Shown here piece after piece: positions 1 to 7,894 of a stretch of 45,794 nt of DNA; within the stretch, counting starts at the first letter, position 1, and each line of letters begins with the position of its first letter. This DNA comes from a virus. A program made the translations under genes and the position numbers. The notes beneath the pieces were generated by a model. The model did no database searches. It was not told the origin of the DNA and was given only the letters and a program-made list of their open reading frames with translations. The stretch is from positions 1 to 45,794 of IMG/VR virus record IMGVR_UViG_3300009551_000065; one strand, 5' to 3'.

Positions 1-75
1 GGTAATTACGCCCGCGTCGACAACCTAGTGGCTGGGCTGCCGGCTAGGTAAACGGCTCGGGTAACGGACAGGAAC
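1..75. other. Left terminus with 8-bp terminal repeat
   Basis: The first 8 bases (GGTAATTA) are identical to the last 8 bases of the window. Joined end to end, the junction gives an imperfect dyad around TAATTA, with CGACG and CGTCG on its outer sides. Further GGTAA words follow (GGTAAAC, GGTAAC). This fits either a circular molecule with a small assembly overlap or a cos region; terminase lying 2 kb away favours the second. There is no gene here apart from the leader of the first gene. Confidence 0.45.
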
Positions 76-945
76 ATGCCCATGGCGGATCAGGCGCCGA
101 TCGTTGGAACCCCCGAGCTGCAGATCGTCTACCGAGCCCCGGCCGAGCTGCGGCCTGATCCTCGCAACAGCCGCACGCATGATCCCGCGCAGCTGGCCAT
201 GATCGACGCCTCGATGGGCGAGTTCGGCTTCACCAATCCCGTGCTGATCGACGAGTTCGATCAGATCATCGCCGGCCATGGCCGCCAGGTCGTGGCCCTG
301 CGCCGCGGCATGCTGGCGATACCGACGATCACGCTGGCGCATCTGACGGACGCGCAGCGCCGCGCGTACGTGATCGCCGACAACGCGATCCCGTTGCATG
401 CGGGCTGGGACGAGGCGATGCTGGCCAGCGAGATGCGCGCGCTCGCCGCACTCGAGTTCGACCTCGGCGCGCTCGGCTTCACGGATACCGAGCTGGCGAA
501 GCTGATGGCCGAGGCGACTGGCGGCAAGGACGATGACGACGCCGGCGGCGACGATGCGGGCAGCGACGCCGGCAGCGAGCCCGGTGCCGGATCGCTCGCC
601 GATCGCTTCATGCTGCCGCCCTTCAGCGTCCTGAATGCCCGCGAGGGCTGGTGGCAGGCCCGAAAGCGAGCCTGGCTCGCGCTCGGCATTCGCAGCGAAG
701 AGGGGCGAGGGGGCACGGGGACGAATGGCAGCCATGGCCCGACCGTCACGCAGAACGCGGACGGGACGCTGGCCTACCGCGGCGCGGCGCGCGAGGCCTG
801 GGATCAGGCGGCGCCTGCGCCGGCGCGCAAGGCGGCGGCGCGGAAGAAGGCGCCGAATGCATCGCCGGGCGGATCGCCGAGGCCTGCGGCCGACTACAGC
901 AAAAGGAAGCGGGGGACGGGGGCAGGGGGCGCGATCGATGGCTAA
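76..945 (+). CDS. ParB/Srx-fold nuclease-like protein paired with a methyltransferase
   Basis: The 289-aa protein has an N-terminal ParB-like domain (about residues 18-140) with the GHGR motif at 67-70 and the typical IADN segment near 100-103. After an acidic linker (150-175), residues 173-210 (LADRFMLPPF..., then WWQARKRAWLALGI) resemble the piece that precedes the catalytic domain in phage ParB-methyltransferase fusions. No ParB helix-turn-helix is visible, so it is unlikely to be the partition ParB. The C-terminus is basic and alanine/proline rich. It overlaps the methyltransferase gene by 8 nt, so the two look like a split form of the fusion protein. Exact role (modification partner, nicking nuclease) is inferred. 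Confidence 0.82.
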   Translation: MPMADQAPIVGTPELQIVYRAPAELRPDPRNSRTHDPAQLAMIDASMGEFGFTNPVLIDEFDQIIAGHGRQVVALRRGMLAIPTITLAHLTDAQRRAYVIADNAIPLHAGWDEAMLASEMRALAALEFDLGALGFTDTELAKLMAEATGGKDDDDAGGDDAGSDAGSEPGAGSLADRFMLPPFSVLNAREGWWQARKRAWLALGIRSEEGRGGTGTNGSHGPTVTQNADGTLAYRGAAREAWDQAAPAPARKAAARKKAPNASPGGSPRPAADYSKRKRGTGAGGAIDG

Positions 946-1852
946 GACCGACGCTATACCGGGCGGCGGCTCGCCGATGCCGATGGATCGAGCCAGGAAC
1001 GACGGCGCGAGCGTCGACGCCGGCCTGGCCTTCAGCGACATCGACGGCTATACGCATCCGCGCGCTGCCTCGGGTACGTCGATTTTCGATCCCGTCCTCT
1101 GCGAAATCGCCTACCGCTGGTTCTGCCCGCCCGACGGCGTCGTGCTCGACCCCTTCGCCGGCGGCAGCGTCCGCGGCGTCGTCGCCTCGCGCCTGGGCCG
1201 GCGCTACGTCGGCTGCGAGCTGCGCCCCGAGCAGGTCGCAGCGAATCGCGAGCAGGGGGCGGAGATCTGCGGCGAGCCGATGCCGCAATGGCATGAGCGC
1301 GACTCGCGCGACATCGCCGGCCTCGGCGTGCGCGCCGACTTCGTCTTCAGCTGCCCGCCCTACGCCGACCTGGAGCGCTACAGCGACGATCCGCGGGACC
1401 TGTCGACGATGGACTACTCGGCCTTTCTCGCGGCCTACAGGCAGATCATCGGCGCGGCCTGCGGCATGCTGCGCCTCGACCGCTTCGCCTGCTTCGTCGT
1501 CGGCGATGTCCGCGGCCCCGACGGCGCCTATCGAAACTTCGTCGGCGACACGATCGAGGCCTTCCGCACGGCCGGCCTGGCGTACTACAACGACATCGTG
1601 CTGCTGACCTGCGTCGGCAGCCTGCCGATCCGCGTCGCTAAGCAGTTCGTCGGTAGCCGCAAGGTCGGCAAAACGCATCAGAATGTGCTCGTCTTCCTGA
1701 AGGGCGATGCCCGCAAGGCCGTGGCTGCGTGTGGCCCGGTAGCCGTCGACGCCGAGGCGCTCGATGCGGCCGAGGACCCGAATGCAGACATCGACGGAAA
1801 TGCAGACCCCGACGGGGGGGCGGGGCTCGCCCCGAGCGAGGCGCTGCAATGA
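938..1852 (+). CDS. DNA methyltransferase (N4-cytosine/N6-adenine type)
   Basis: This 304-aa protein has the two hallmark motifs of amino-methyltransferases: DPFAGG at residues 71-76 (AdoMet binding, motif I) and SCPPY at 138-142 (catalytic, motif IV). The segment VGCELRPEQV after motif I fits the ribose-binding acidic strand. The ATG at 938 was chosen because it overlaps the end of the ParB-like gene and starts the conserved region. Such enzymes modify phage DNA, probably to evade host restriction. No restriction endonuclease is adjacent, so it appears to be an orphan. Target specificity cannot be read from the sequence. Confidence 0.87.
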   Translation: MAKTDAIPGGGSPMPMDRARNDGASVDAGLAFSDIDGYTHPRAASGTSIFDPVLCEIAYRWFCPPDGVVLDPFAGGSVRGVVASRLGRRYVGCELRPEQVAANREQGAEICGEPMPQWHERDSRDIAGLGVRADFVFSCPPYADLERYSDDPRDLSTMDYSAFLAAYRQIIGAACGMLRLDRFACFVVGDVRGPDGAYRNFVGDTIEAFRTAGLAYYNDIVLLTCVGSLPIRVAKQFVGSRKVGKTHQNVLVFLKGDARKAVAACGPVAVDAEALDAAEDPNADIDGNADPDGGAGLAPSEALQ

Positions 1853-1859
1853 CGCGTCG

Positions 1860-2099
1860 CTACTCGGCCGACGGATACCGCTGCAGCAGCGCCCGCTGGC
1901 CCTCGGCCTTCAGCGTCTCGGCGTCCTTGCCGAGGCCCGCGATCCATCGCGGATTGGTGTACGCCGTATGCGCATCGAGGATCGCCGCGCGATGCGGGCC
2001 CAGCTGCGGGAATCGGGCAGCGATCGCGATCGCGCCGGCCCAGTCGCCGCGCGCCATGCAGGCGCGGACGGCGGCGAGTTTCGTTGTGGGGGTGGCCAT
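1860..2099 (-). CDS. Small conserved phage protein, unknown function
   Basis: This is a 79-aa protein on the minus strand between the methyltransferase and the small terminase. An in-frame ATG lies 36 nt upstream, but the ATG at 2099 is favoured because AAGGTGG sits a few bases before it. The sequence (ARGDWAGAIAIAARFPQLG, then TAYTNPRWIAGLGKD) resembles small proteins found near terminase genes in other phages; that is recalled, not searched. It has no membrane segment or known catalytic motif. It is convergent with the methyltransferase. Confidence 0.65.
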   Translation of the reverse strand: MATPTTKLAAVRACMARGDWAGAIAIAARFPQLGPHRAAILDAHTAYTNPRWIAGLGKDAETLKAEGQRALLQRYPSAE

Positions 2100-2164
2100 G
2101 CGAGCCACCTTGCCGAGCGCCGGCGCGCCGGCCAAGGCAAGACTCCGCAGCTTGGGGGGCGCCG

Positions 2165-2791
2165 ATGGCTGAGCGCGTATCGCTGTCGCAGCTGGCCAGG
2201 CTGCTCGGCCACAACAAGGGGTACATCCATAAGCTGAAAACCCGCGGCGTGCTCGTCTTCGACGAGGACGGCTTCATCGACGCGGACGTGGCTCGCGCGG
2301 CGATCGCCGACGCCCGCGATCCCGCGAAGCAGTACATGGCGCAGGTCAATGCCCGCCAGCGCGCCGCAGCGCGCGCGCAGCCCCCGGAGGCCGCGCCGGC
2401 GCCGATCGCGGCGCCTAGGCCTGTTTCCGGCCCGCCGGACGGGAATTCCAGCGGGGGCGGCGATCCGGATCAGCCGTCGGCGAATGCGACGTACAACAAG
2501 GCCAGGACAGCGAAGGAGGCGATCGGCGCACGGATTCTGGACATGGAGCTGAAGCGGCGCGCTGGCGAGCTGGTCGAGCGCCGCCTGGTCGAGCCGACCG
2601 TCTTCGAGGCCTTCCGCAGCCTGCGCGATCGCTGCTTCGCTGTCCCCGCCCTCTGCGCGCCGAATCTGCTCGGCCTGACGGACGCCCGCGAAATCGAGCT
2701 GGCGATCGCCGACGAGCTGCGCCTGGCCTTCGACGGCTTCGAGCAGCAGACGGCCGCGGCGCTGAATGCCCGCCTGGCGGTGCGCCAATGA
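2165..2791 (+). CDS. terS: Terminase small subunit (Nu1-like)
   Basis: The 208-aa protein starts with a winged HTH-like segment (SLSQLARLLGHNKGYIHKLK, residues 5-24) of the type used by Nu1 proteins to bind the packaging site. A proline/glycine-rich linker separates it from a helical C-terminal part (YNKARTAKEAIGARILDMEL..., residues 115-208) expected to mediate oligomerisation and contact with the large subunit. The ATG at 2165 follows a G-rich SD-like stretch; upstream in-frame sequence looks non-coding. It overlaps the large subunit gene by 4 nt (ATGA). Confidence 0.85.
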   Translation: MAERVSLSQLARLLGHNKGYIHKLKTRGVLVFDEDGFIDADVARAAIADARDPAKQYMAQVNARQRAAARAQPPEAAPAPIAAPRPVSGPPDGNSSGGGDPDQPSANATYNKARTAKEAIGARILDMELKRRAGELVERRLVEPTVFEAFRSLRDRCFAVPALCAPNLLGLTDAREIELAIADELRLAFDGFEQQTAAALNARLAVRQ

Positions 2792-4842
2792 ACGCCGACG
2801 GCTTCGCTGTGGTGATGGCTGCCGCGATGCGCGGCGCCAGGCCGGAGCCGGAGCTCCGCGTCGACGAGTGGTCCGAGGAATTCATGATCCTGCCGAAGTC
2901 GTCGGCGCGGCCAGGCGCGTACCGCATCTTCCGGACGCCGCCGGCGCGACGCATCCTGCAATGCCTCAGCCCGAGGCACCCGGCGAAACGCGTCGTTATC
3001 CGCGGCGCCTCGCAGATGCTGAAAACGCAGATCGGGCTGAACTGGATGTGCGCCTGCATCCATCGGGCGCCGGCGAATATCCTCGCGATCGAGCCTACCG
3101 ATCAGCTGGCGAAGCGGCTCAGCGCGCGATTGACGCAGACGATCCGCGATGTCCCGGCGCTGCGCGCCGTCATCGCGCCGCAGCGCAGCCGCGACAGCCG
3201 GAACACCGTCGGCGCGAAGGACTATGAGGGCGGGACGATCTACATCGTCACGGGCGGCAGCGCGTCGAATCTGGCGGAGATCCCGGCGCGGTACATCTAC
3301 ATCGACGAGGTCGATCGCCTGGAGGCGTCCGTCGATGGCGAGGGCGATCCCGTCGAAATCATCGAGGCCCGCGCGACGACGTTCGCCAACACCTGCAAGT
3401 TCCTGGAGGTGTCCTCGCCGACGATCGCCGGGGCGTCGAAGATCGATGCGCTGTACGCGATGGGCACGCAGGAGTATTTCGCAGTCCCCTGCCCTCATTG
3501 CGGGCATCGCCATGAGCTGGTCATCGAGAATTTCCGGTACCACCGCGACGATGACAGCGGCTTCATGACGCGCGCCTGGTTCGACTGCCCCCACTGCGGC
3601 GAGGAGATCGACGAGCGCCACAAAAAGCAGATGGTCGCCGACGCCGCGCTGCAGCCCAATCACGGCTGGGTTGCCCGCAGCGCCGGCGATGGCGAGACGG
3701 TCAGCTTCCACGTCAGCGCATTCCTCGCGCAGGCCGGCAGCATCACGTGGCTCGCGCTCGCCCGGCAGTACGCGCGGGCGAAGGAGCGGCTGCAGACCGG
3801 CGACGACGAGGCGATGAAGGTTTTCTATAACACGCGACTGGCGATCAGCTGGGAGGGATCGCTCGACAACACGACGGCGCAGGAGCTGCACAAGCGGGCC
3901 GAGCCCTACCCGCCGCGCGTCGTCCCCGATCGCGCGCTCGTGGTCACGCTGACCGTCGACACGCAGCTGACGCGCCTGGAGGTCCAGGCCGAGGCCTGGG
4001 GGCCTGGCCTGGAGCACTGGGTGATCGATCATCAGGTATTCATGGGCAGCCCGGCCGAGCTGCCCTCGACGCCCGGCAGCGTCTGGCAGCGCCTCGATGC
4101 ATACCGCAGGACGCCCTTCGTGCATGCCGCCGGCGCGCTGATCCAGGCATCGGTCTACGGCATCGACTCAGGCGGCGCGAATACGCAGGATGTCTACAAC
4201 TACGGCGCGGCGCGCGCCCGCGCGGGCTGCCTCGTCCTGAAGGGCGCCAGCAAGCCGAACCGGCCGATCATCCCCGGGGTCCCGTCGAAGGTGGACGTCG
4301 ACCATCGGGGCGAGAAGATCGCCGGCGGCGTGATGCTCTGGATGATCGGCACCGACGTGGCGAAGGACCATCTGCACAACCGCTGGAAGCTCGTCGACGG
4401 GCCTGGCGCGATGCATTTCCATCAGGCGCTGCCGATGGAGTGGTTCGAGCAGCTCGTCGCTGAGCGGCCGATCCTGAAGCGCATGTCGGGCGGATTCGCC
4501 CGACGCATTTGGGTGAAAGCCCCCGGCGATCGCAATGAGGCGCTGGACCTGAGCGTCTATAACCTCGCGCTCGCCCATCATCTGGGGCTGCACAAATGGT
4601 CCGAGCTGGACTGGCAGCGCCTGCGCGCGCGCCTGGTTAAGCCGACCGCCGATCTGTTCGCGACCGCGGCACTCGAGGATGCCGCCGCGGCCGTTCCCGA
4701 GGCCGCGACAGCCTGGGACGCGCCGCCGCCGGCGGCGTCCGATCCGGCGCCGCCGCCTCCCCCCGCCGCAGCGCCGGCCCTGCCGAGCGCTGTCCCTGCC
4801 GTCTACGGGCGGCGCATTCGATCCCGAGGGATTTCACGATGA
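2788..4842 (+). CDS. terL: Terminase large subunit, lambda GpA family
   Basis: The 684-aa packaging motor has an ATPase domain with a Walker A-like motif GASQMLKT (73-80), the ASNLAEIPAR segment (159-168), Walker B YIYIDEVD (169-176, catalytic Glu174) and a coupling motif near SSPT (209-212). Two CPHC pairs (Cys235/238 and Cys267/270) form the zinc-ribbon insertion typical of the GpA family. The nuclease domain shows Asp391 (VDTQ) and Asp460 (GIDSG). The C-terminal 60 residues are proline/alanine rich. The family cuts concatemers at cos, which fits the lambda-like head genes further right. It overlaps both neighbours by 4 nt. Confidence 0.95.
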   Translation: MNADGFAVVMAAAMRGARPEPELRVDEWSEEFMILPKSSARPGAYRIFRTPPARRILQCLSPRHPAKRVVIRGASQMLKTQIGLNWMCACIHRAPANILAIEPTDQLAKRLSARLTQTIRDVPALRAVIAPQRSRDSRNTVGAKDYEGGTIYIVTGGSASNLAEIPARYIYIDEVDRLEASVDGEGDPVEIIEARATTFANTCKFLEVSSPTIAGASKIDALYAMGTQEYFAVPCPHCGHRHELVIENFRYHRDDDSGFMTRAWFDCPHCGEEIDERHKKQMVADAALQPNHGWVARSAGDGETVSFHVSAFLAQAGSITWLALARQYARAKERLQTGDDEAMKVFYNTRLAISWEGSLDNTTAQELHKRAEPYPPRVVPDRALVVTLTVDTQLTRLEVQAEAWGPGLEHWVIDHQVFMGSPAELPSTPGSVWQRLDAYRRTPFVHAAGALIQASVYGIDSGGANTQDVYNYGAARARAGCLVLKGASKPNRPIIPGVPSKVDVDHRGEKIAGGVMLWMIGTDVAKDHLHNRWKLVDGPGAMHFHQALPMEWFEQLVAERPILKRMSGGFARRIWVKAPGDRNEALDLSVYNLALAHHLGLHKWSELDWQRLRARLVKPTADLFATAALEDAAAAVPEAATAWDAPPPAASDPAPPPPPAAAPALPSAVPAVYGRRIRSRGISR

Positions 4843-5369
4843 CTGATGCACTACGCAGCGCCCTGCGGCCGATCACGGCCGAGGACCTGATGCGCTCGGC
4901 TGCCCGCCCTGCAGCGCCAGCCAATGACGACGCCGAGCCGGCGCCAGGCGCGCCCTACGTCGAGCCCGACGGCGACGAGGTCGATCAATCGCTGCATGCC
5001 CTTTTCGAGGAGTGGGCGACGTGGACGCGCAATCGCCGGTACCGGGCGCTCATGCTGCCGGCGTCGCCGCCCGTCGCGCCGAGCGCCGAGGTCCGCGCGC
5101 TCGTCGCCGCGATCGCGACGCCGCCGGCGCAGCTGATGGCGCTGCATCTGGCGATCGTCTCGCAGCCGCCCGAAGCGCTCGACAGGCGAGTATTCGAGAT
5201 GCATTACATAACCCGGGTTATGAATGTCAAGGCCGCTGCGGCGGCAATGAAAATCAGCCGGAACCATTGGTATCGGCTTATCAGCGCATTCCGACGACGG
5301 GTATATACAATATCTCAGGATATATTAGAGGAAACCGAGGCATTAAAGCGCGGCAGCGACGTATCATAG
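4839..5369 (+). CDS. HTH protein resembling sigma-70 region 4 / antitermination Q-like
   Basis: This 176-aa protein overlaps terL by 4 nt. The first half is low complexity, followed by a helical region (LHALFEEWATWTRNRRY). The C-terminal part (FEMHYITRVMNVKAAAAAMK, then ISRNHWYRLISAFRRRV) looks like a sigma-70 region 4 type helix-turn-helix, as in Q-like antiterminators and small phage sigma-like regulators. The last 50 codons are clearly more AT-rich than the rest and run into the AT-rich island that follows. A role in late gene control is inferred only. Confidence 0.7.
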   Translation: MTDALRSALRPITAEDLMRSAARPAAPANDDAEPAPGAPYVEPDGDEVDQSLHALFEEWATWTRNRRYRALMLPASPPVAPSAEVRALVAAIATPPAQLMALHLAIVSQPPEALDRRVFEMHYITRVMNVKAAAAAMKISRNHWYRLISAFRRRVYTISQDILEETEALKRGSDVS

Positions 5370-5376
5370 AAACAAG

Positions 5377-5463
5377 AATACAGCTATCAATAATTGGTTT
5401 TAATATCATCAATATAGTATATATTCGCGAGAATATATTTTTTAATATATTGATAGCTGTATT
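5377..5463. repeat. AT-rich 16-bp inverted repeat enclosing a GCGA-capped hairpin
   Basis: AATACAGCTATCAATA at 5377-5392 is perfectly complementary to 5448-5463. Inside lies a second hairpin, ATATATTC (5419-5426) and GAATATAT (5431-5438), closed by the GNRA-type tetraloop GCGA and followed by six T. The whole 5370-5520 stretch is strongly AT-rich in a GC-rich genome. It could end the terminase transcript (hairpin plus T-run), act as a DNA-unwinding or protein-binding site, or form a structured RNA. The two nested stems are seen directly; the role is not. Confidence 0.7.
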
Positions 5464-5521
5464 TCTGAGATACTACCGGCCGCGCGGGATGCTATTTTAG
5501 TATTACTGCGAGGGCATTATC

Positions 5522-5764
5522 ATGAGAAAACTTGCCGATGAATGGTCGGATTACGAAAACAGGATTCTTTCGGCGCATGCCGGGCAAACGCAGCGCATAG
5601 AAACGCGCCGCGCTTTCTACGCTGGCGCTCATTCGATCCTGATGGGGCTGCTGGACGCGGCCAGCGAGTCGGGCGAGAGCGACGATATCGGGGCAACGAT
5701 GCTCGAAAACCTGCATCGCGAATGCCGAATATTCGTGCTCGACGTGGCTGAGGGGCGGGCATGA
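5522..5764 (+). CDS. Small conserved phage protein, unknown function
   Basis: The 80-aa protein (key segment QRIETRRAFYAGAHSILMGL, acidic middle, C-terminal LDVAEGRA) resembles a small family common in phages of proteobacteria; I recall this pattern but cannot search. It has no signal peptide, membrane helix or catalytic motif. It overlaps the next gene by 4 nt (ATGA), which supports both as real and co-translated. It is the first gene after the AT-rich hairpin island. Confidence 0.75.
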   Translation: MRKLADEWSDYENRILSAHAGQTQRIETRRAFYAGAHSILMGLLDAASESGESDDIGATMLENLHRECRIFVLDVAEGRA

Positions 5765-6060
5765 GCGCGCCATCCGGCGAGCTGCGATCGCAGCAAATGC
5801 TCGATGATTTCCTGCAGCGGCGCGATCGAGCGCTGATAACCCTCGATATCCAGTGGGGCCGCTGGCTGCTGCAGGAATATCACGGCATCCCGGCGGACAG
5901 GGTATCCGACCAGGCTGTGCTGGTCTCGCTGCATAAGGCGCGTTATCTCTGCAGCGAAATCAGCGCCGAGCTGCGCAGAGAAAGCGCCGCCTGGCTGCTC
6001 GCGAATGGCTTCGGCCAGACCGAGCGAGGCCGCATCCTGCCCGATGGCGAGCTGCCCTGA
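5761..6060 (+). CDS. Small conserved phage protein, unknown function
   Basis: This 99-aa, predicted mostly helical protein is coupled to its upstream neighbour by an ATGA overlap. The segments VLVSLHKARYLCSEISAELR and ESAAWLLANGF are consistent with a soluble helical bundle. The ending GRILPDGELP resembles a recurrent phage small-protein family. No enzymatic motif is visible. The 112 nt that follow contain an octad array and lead into the next gene. Confidence 0.72.
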   Translation: MSAPSGELRSQQMLDDFLQRRDRALITLDIQWGRWLLQEYHGIPADRVSDQAVLVSLHKARYLCSEISAELRRESAAWLLANGFGQTERGRILPDGELP

Positions 6061-6115
6061 CGCCCTCGCCCCATGGCCCGGCCTCTCGCCTCCATGTTCG
6101 CCCGTCCGCCCTGAT

Positions 6116-6155
6116 CGGCGCGAATTCGATCATTCGGACATTCGCGAATTCACAC
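6116..6155 (+). promoter_or_regulatory. Octad array 1
   Basis: Consecutive 8-bp words ATTCGATC, ATTCGGAC, ATTCGCGA, ATTCACAC (6124-6155), preceded by a more degenerate CGGCGCGA, give a 40-bp unit of five. It lies 17 nt before the start at 6173, with the SD-like GAGGGG between. It belongs to a family of arrays dispersed over the window. A protein-binding operator is inferred from the periodicity. Confidence 0.6.
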
Positions 6156-6172
6156 CTGATGAGGGGTACCCC

Positions 6173-6493
6173 ATGGACTGGAGCAACGTACTGTCGACCA
6201 TTCAGATGATCGGCGCCGGGACGGCCGCTATCACCGCCGCCGGCGCCGGCGGCGAGAAGGACAAGGAGCACGCGGCGGCGGCGCTGTCGGCGATTCAGAT
6301 CATTCTGCAGCTGCATGCGGCGCTGCAGCCCGCGCCGGCCAGGCTCGCCGGCGCCCTGCCCGACGGGCCGGCGTCGATCGAGTCGCCGCCAATACCGCCC
6401 GGCGCGCAGCGGATGGACCCGCCGAGGCCGGCCGGGGCGGTCCCCGATAAGGGGTTTACGCCGATGGACCCGCCGGCGCCGGCAAAAAAGTAG
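6173..6493 (+). CDS. Hypothetical protein with alanine/proline-rich tail
   Basis: The 106-aa protein begins MDWSNVLSTIQMIGAGTAAI; the ATG at 6173 is chosen because GAGGGG lies 8 nt upstream and octad array 1 precedes it. The N-terminal half is small and hydrophobic (AAITAAGAGG), then charged. The second half is proline-rich (PPIPPGAQRMDPPRPAG, PMDPPAPAKK). I do not recognise a family. A structural or anchoring role is possible but unsupported. Confidence 0.6.
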   Translation: MDWSNVLSTIQMIGAGTAAITAAGAGGEKDKEHAAAALSAIQIILQLHAALQPAPARLAGALPDGPASIESPPIPPGAQRMDPPRPAGAVPDKGFTPMDPPAPAKK

Positions 6494-6495
6494 CC

Positions 6496-6535
6496 ATTCG
6501 CGCATTCCGCCTTTCCTACTTTCGTACTTTCCAGA
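6496..6535 (+). promoter_or_regulatory. Octad array 2
   Basis: Five tandem 8-bp words: ATTCGCGC, ATTCCGCC, TTTCCTAC, TTTCGTAC, TTTCCAGA. The array ends exactly where the Shine-Dalgarno AAGGAAAC begins, 12 nt before the start codon at 6548. Array 9 has the same geometry. Confidence 0.7.
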
Positions 6536-6547
6536 AAGGAAACCGCC

Positions 6548-7144
6548 ATGTTCGAGCTACCCGAGCCGACGCGGGCAAAGATCAAGCACGTCAACGTGCG
6601 GACCGAGACGCATGGCGAGGACCGAAAACCCGCCGTGACGATCAAGCTGCGCATCGAGGCATCGAACATGCTGCTGCAGCATTTCGAGGATGACCTGCCG
6701 CGGCGGTTCTACCGCGCGCCGGCCCTGCCGCCCGCCCAGGCGGTGCTCGACGGCACGATGCACACGCAGCTGACCGAGCTGCTGTCGCAGGTCGTGGCTG
6801 CGGTCCTGATCAAGGGCGTCTATCAGGGCTGGACGCTGTTCATCGACTACGGCGCCAGCGCATCGAGCCATATCCTGATGGGCGGCTGCAAGGTCGACAA
6901 GATCAAGGCCGAGCTGCTGGCCGGCGGGACGATCGCGCTGACGCTGAGCGTCGGATCGAGCGACATCGATGACCGCAGCCTCGGGCGCATCTGCATGCTG
7001 CAGGACATCGAGGTCAGCATCACGCTGAAGGCGCCGAGGGCCGGCCTCGCTCAATCGGACAGCGACGACGAGCAGCCGCCCGCCAAAAGGCCCCGCGGCC
7101 GACCGCGCAAGATCGTCGCGGCGCTCGCCGGCGCGGATGCCTGA
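6548..7144 (+). CDS. Conserved phage protein with C-terminal AT-hook
   Basis: The 198-aa protein has a mixed alpha/beta body (about 1-165) resembling a conserved phage family of unknown function. Recognisable pieces are HVNVRTETHGEDRKP, KVDKIKAELLAGGTIALTL and GRICMLQDIEVSI. The C-terminus adds an acidic stretch and then KRPRGRPRK (about 181-189), a classic AT-hook core (GRP flanked by Arg) for minor-groove binding of AT-rich DNA. This is notable because the genome is GC-rich and the main AT-rich island lies only 1 kb upstream. It is expressed behind octad array 2 with a strong SD. DNA binding is inferred. Confidence 0.75.
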   Translation: MFELPEPTRAKIKHVNVRTETHGEDRKPAVTIKLRIEASNMLLQHFEDDLPRRFYRAPALPPAQAVLDGTMHTQLTELLSQVVAAVLIKGVYQGWTLFIDYGASASSHILMGGCKVDKIKAELLAGGTIALTLSVGSSDIDDRSLGRICMLQDIEVSITLKAPRAGLAQSDSDDEQPPAKRPRGRPRKIVAALAGADA

Positions 7145-7153
7145 CAGCGGGGT

Positions 7154-7176
7154 GGCCGGGGCAGTCGCCCCCGGCC
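7154..7176. terminator. Hairpin between convergent genes
   Basis: GGCCGGGG (7154-7161) pairs perfectly with CCCCGGCC (7169-7176) around a 7-nt loop. It occupies most of the 39-nt gap between two convergent genes. There is no T-run, so it is at best a weak or bidirectional terminator. Confidence 0.5.
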
Positions 7177-7183
7177 TCGGCCA

Positions 7184-7894
7184 TCAGGCCGCGTCGTCCT
7201 CGTCGGCAGCCTCGGGCTGCATGACGATGACGGGATGCGCTGCGTCCTCGTCGTCCTCGTCCTCGGCGTCGGCCGCGTAGCAGGCGCCGCAGATCAGCGC
7301 AGCCCCCGGCTTCGCCCAGGCATTCGCGCCGCAGGCCGGACAGGTGTACTTCGTCTTCGAGGCCTTCTTCGCCTTCGTCGCTGCGCTCGTCGGCGCGCTC
7401 TGCCATTGCAGCGCGAATCCGCGCGCCTCCAGGCGCGCATAGGCGCGGTTGAAGGCGCCGCCGTCGACGATGAAATGCGAGACCTTCTGCCCGATCTCCT
7501 TACCGCCTGGCGCGCCGGTATCCGACGGATGCAGTCCGACCTCGTGCATCTTCGCGGCCCACTGCCGATCGTGATACGCACGCCGCGGCGGGGTCCCGTG
7601 CGTCGCCTGCCAGACATGCGCCATCTCGTGCACCAGCGTCGAGATGATTTCGCGATCAGTACGGCCGGTGAAGTAATCCGGGTTCATCGCCAGCTCGTGC
7701 GCCGACTCGCCGCCGGCCGCGCCGCGAGCGGCGAATCGATTGCCTGCGAAGTAGCCTCGCGTATTGGCATGGCGCTGCAGCGTCACGAGGACATGCGGCA
7801 GGCTGCCGTCGAAGAGGGCGTTGTTCATGAAATCGTACGCGGTCTGAAAGGCGCGATACTGAGCTGGCGTGATGGCTGCGGCTGGCTTTTTCAT
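7184..7894 (-). CDS. SprT-like zinc metalloprotease
   Basis: This 236-aa protein carries the SprT domain with the zinc-binding HEMAH (residues 89-93, catalytic Glu90) and a downstream third ligand candidate His108 (RAYHDRQW). A C-terminal zinc ribbon uses CPAC (185-188) and CGAC (202-205), followed by an acidic tail. SprT/Spartan proteins act on DNA-protein crosslinks in other systems; phage and plasmid copies are frequent but poorly studied. The gene diverges from the non-coding origin-like region. Its leader shows no strong SD. Confidence 0.87.
   Translation of the reverse strand: MKKPAAAITPAQYRAFQTAYDFMNNALFDGSLPHVLVTLQRHANTRGYFAGNRFAARGAAGGESAHELAMNPDYFTGRTDREIISTLVHEMAHVWQATHGTPPRRAYHDRQWAAKMHEVGLHPSDTGAPGGKEIGQKVSHFIVDGGAFNRAYARLEARGFALQWQSAPTSAATKAKKASKTKYTCPACGANAWAKPGAALICGACYAADAEDEDDEDAAHPVIVMQPEAADEDDAA

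Noticed and set aside
2470-4125. Minus-strand open frame of 551 codons opposite terminase
   Set aside because: Lies fully over the recognisable large terminase subunit; amino acid composition is that of a shadow frame.
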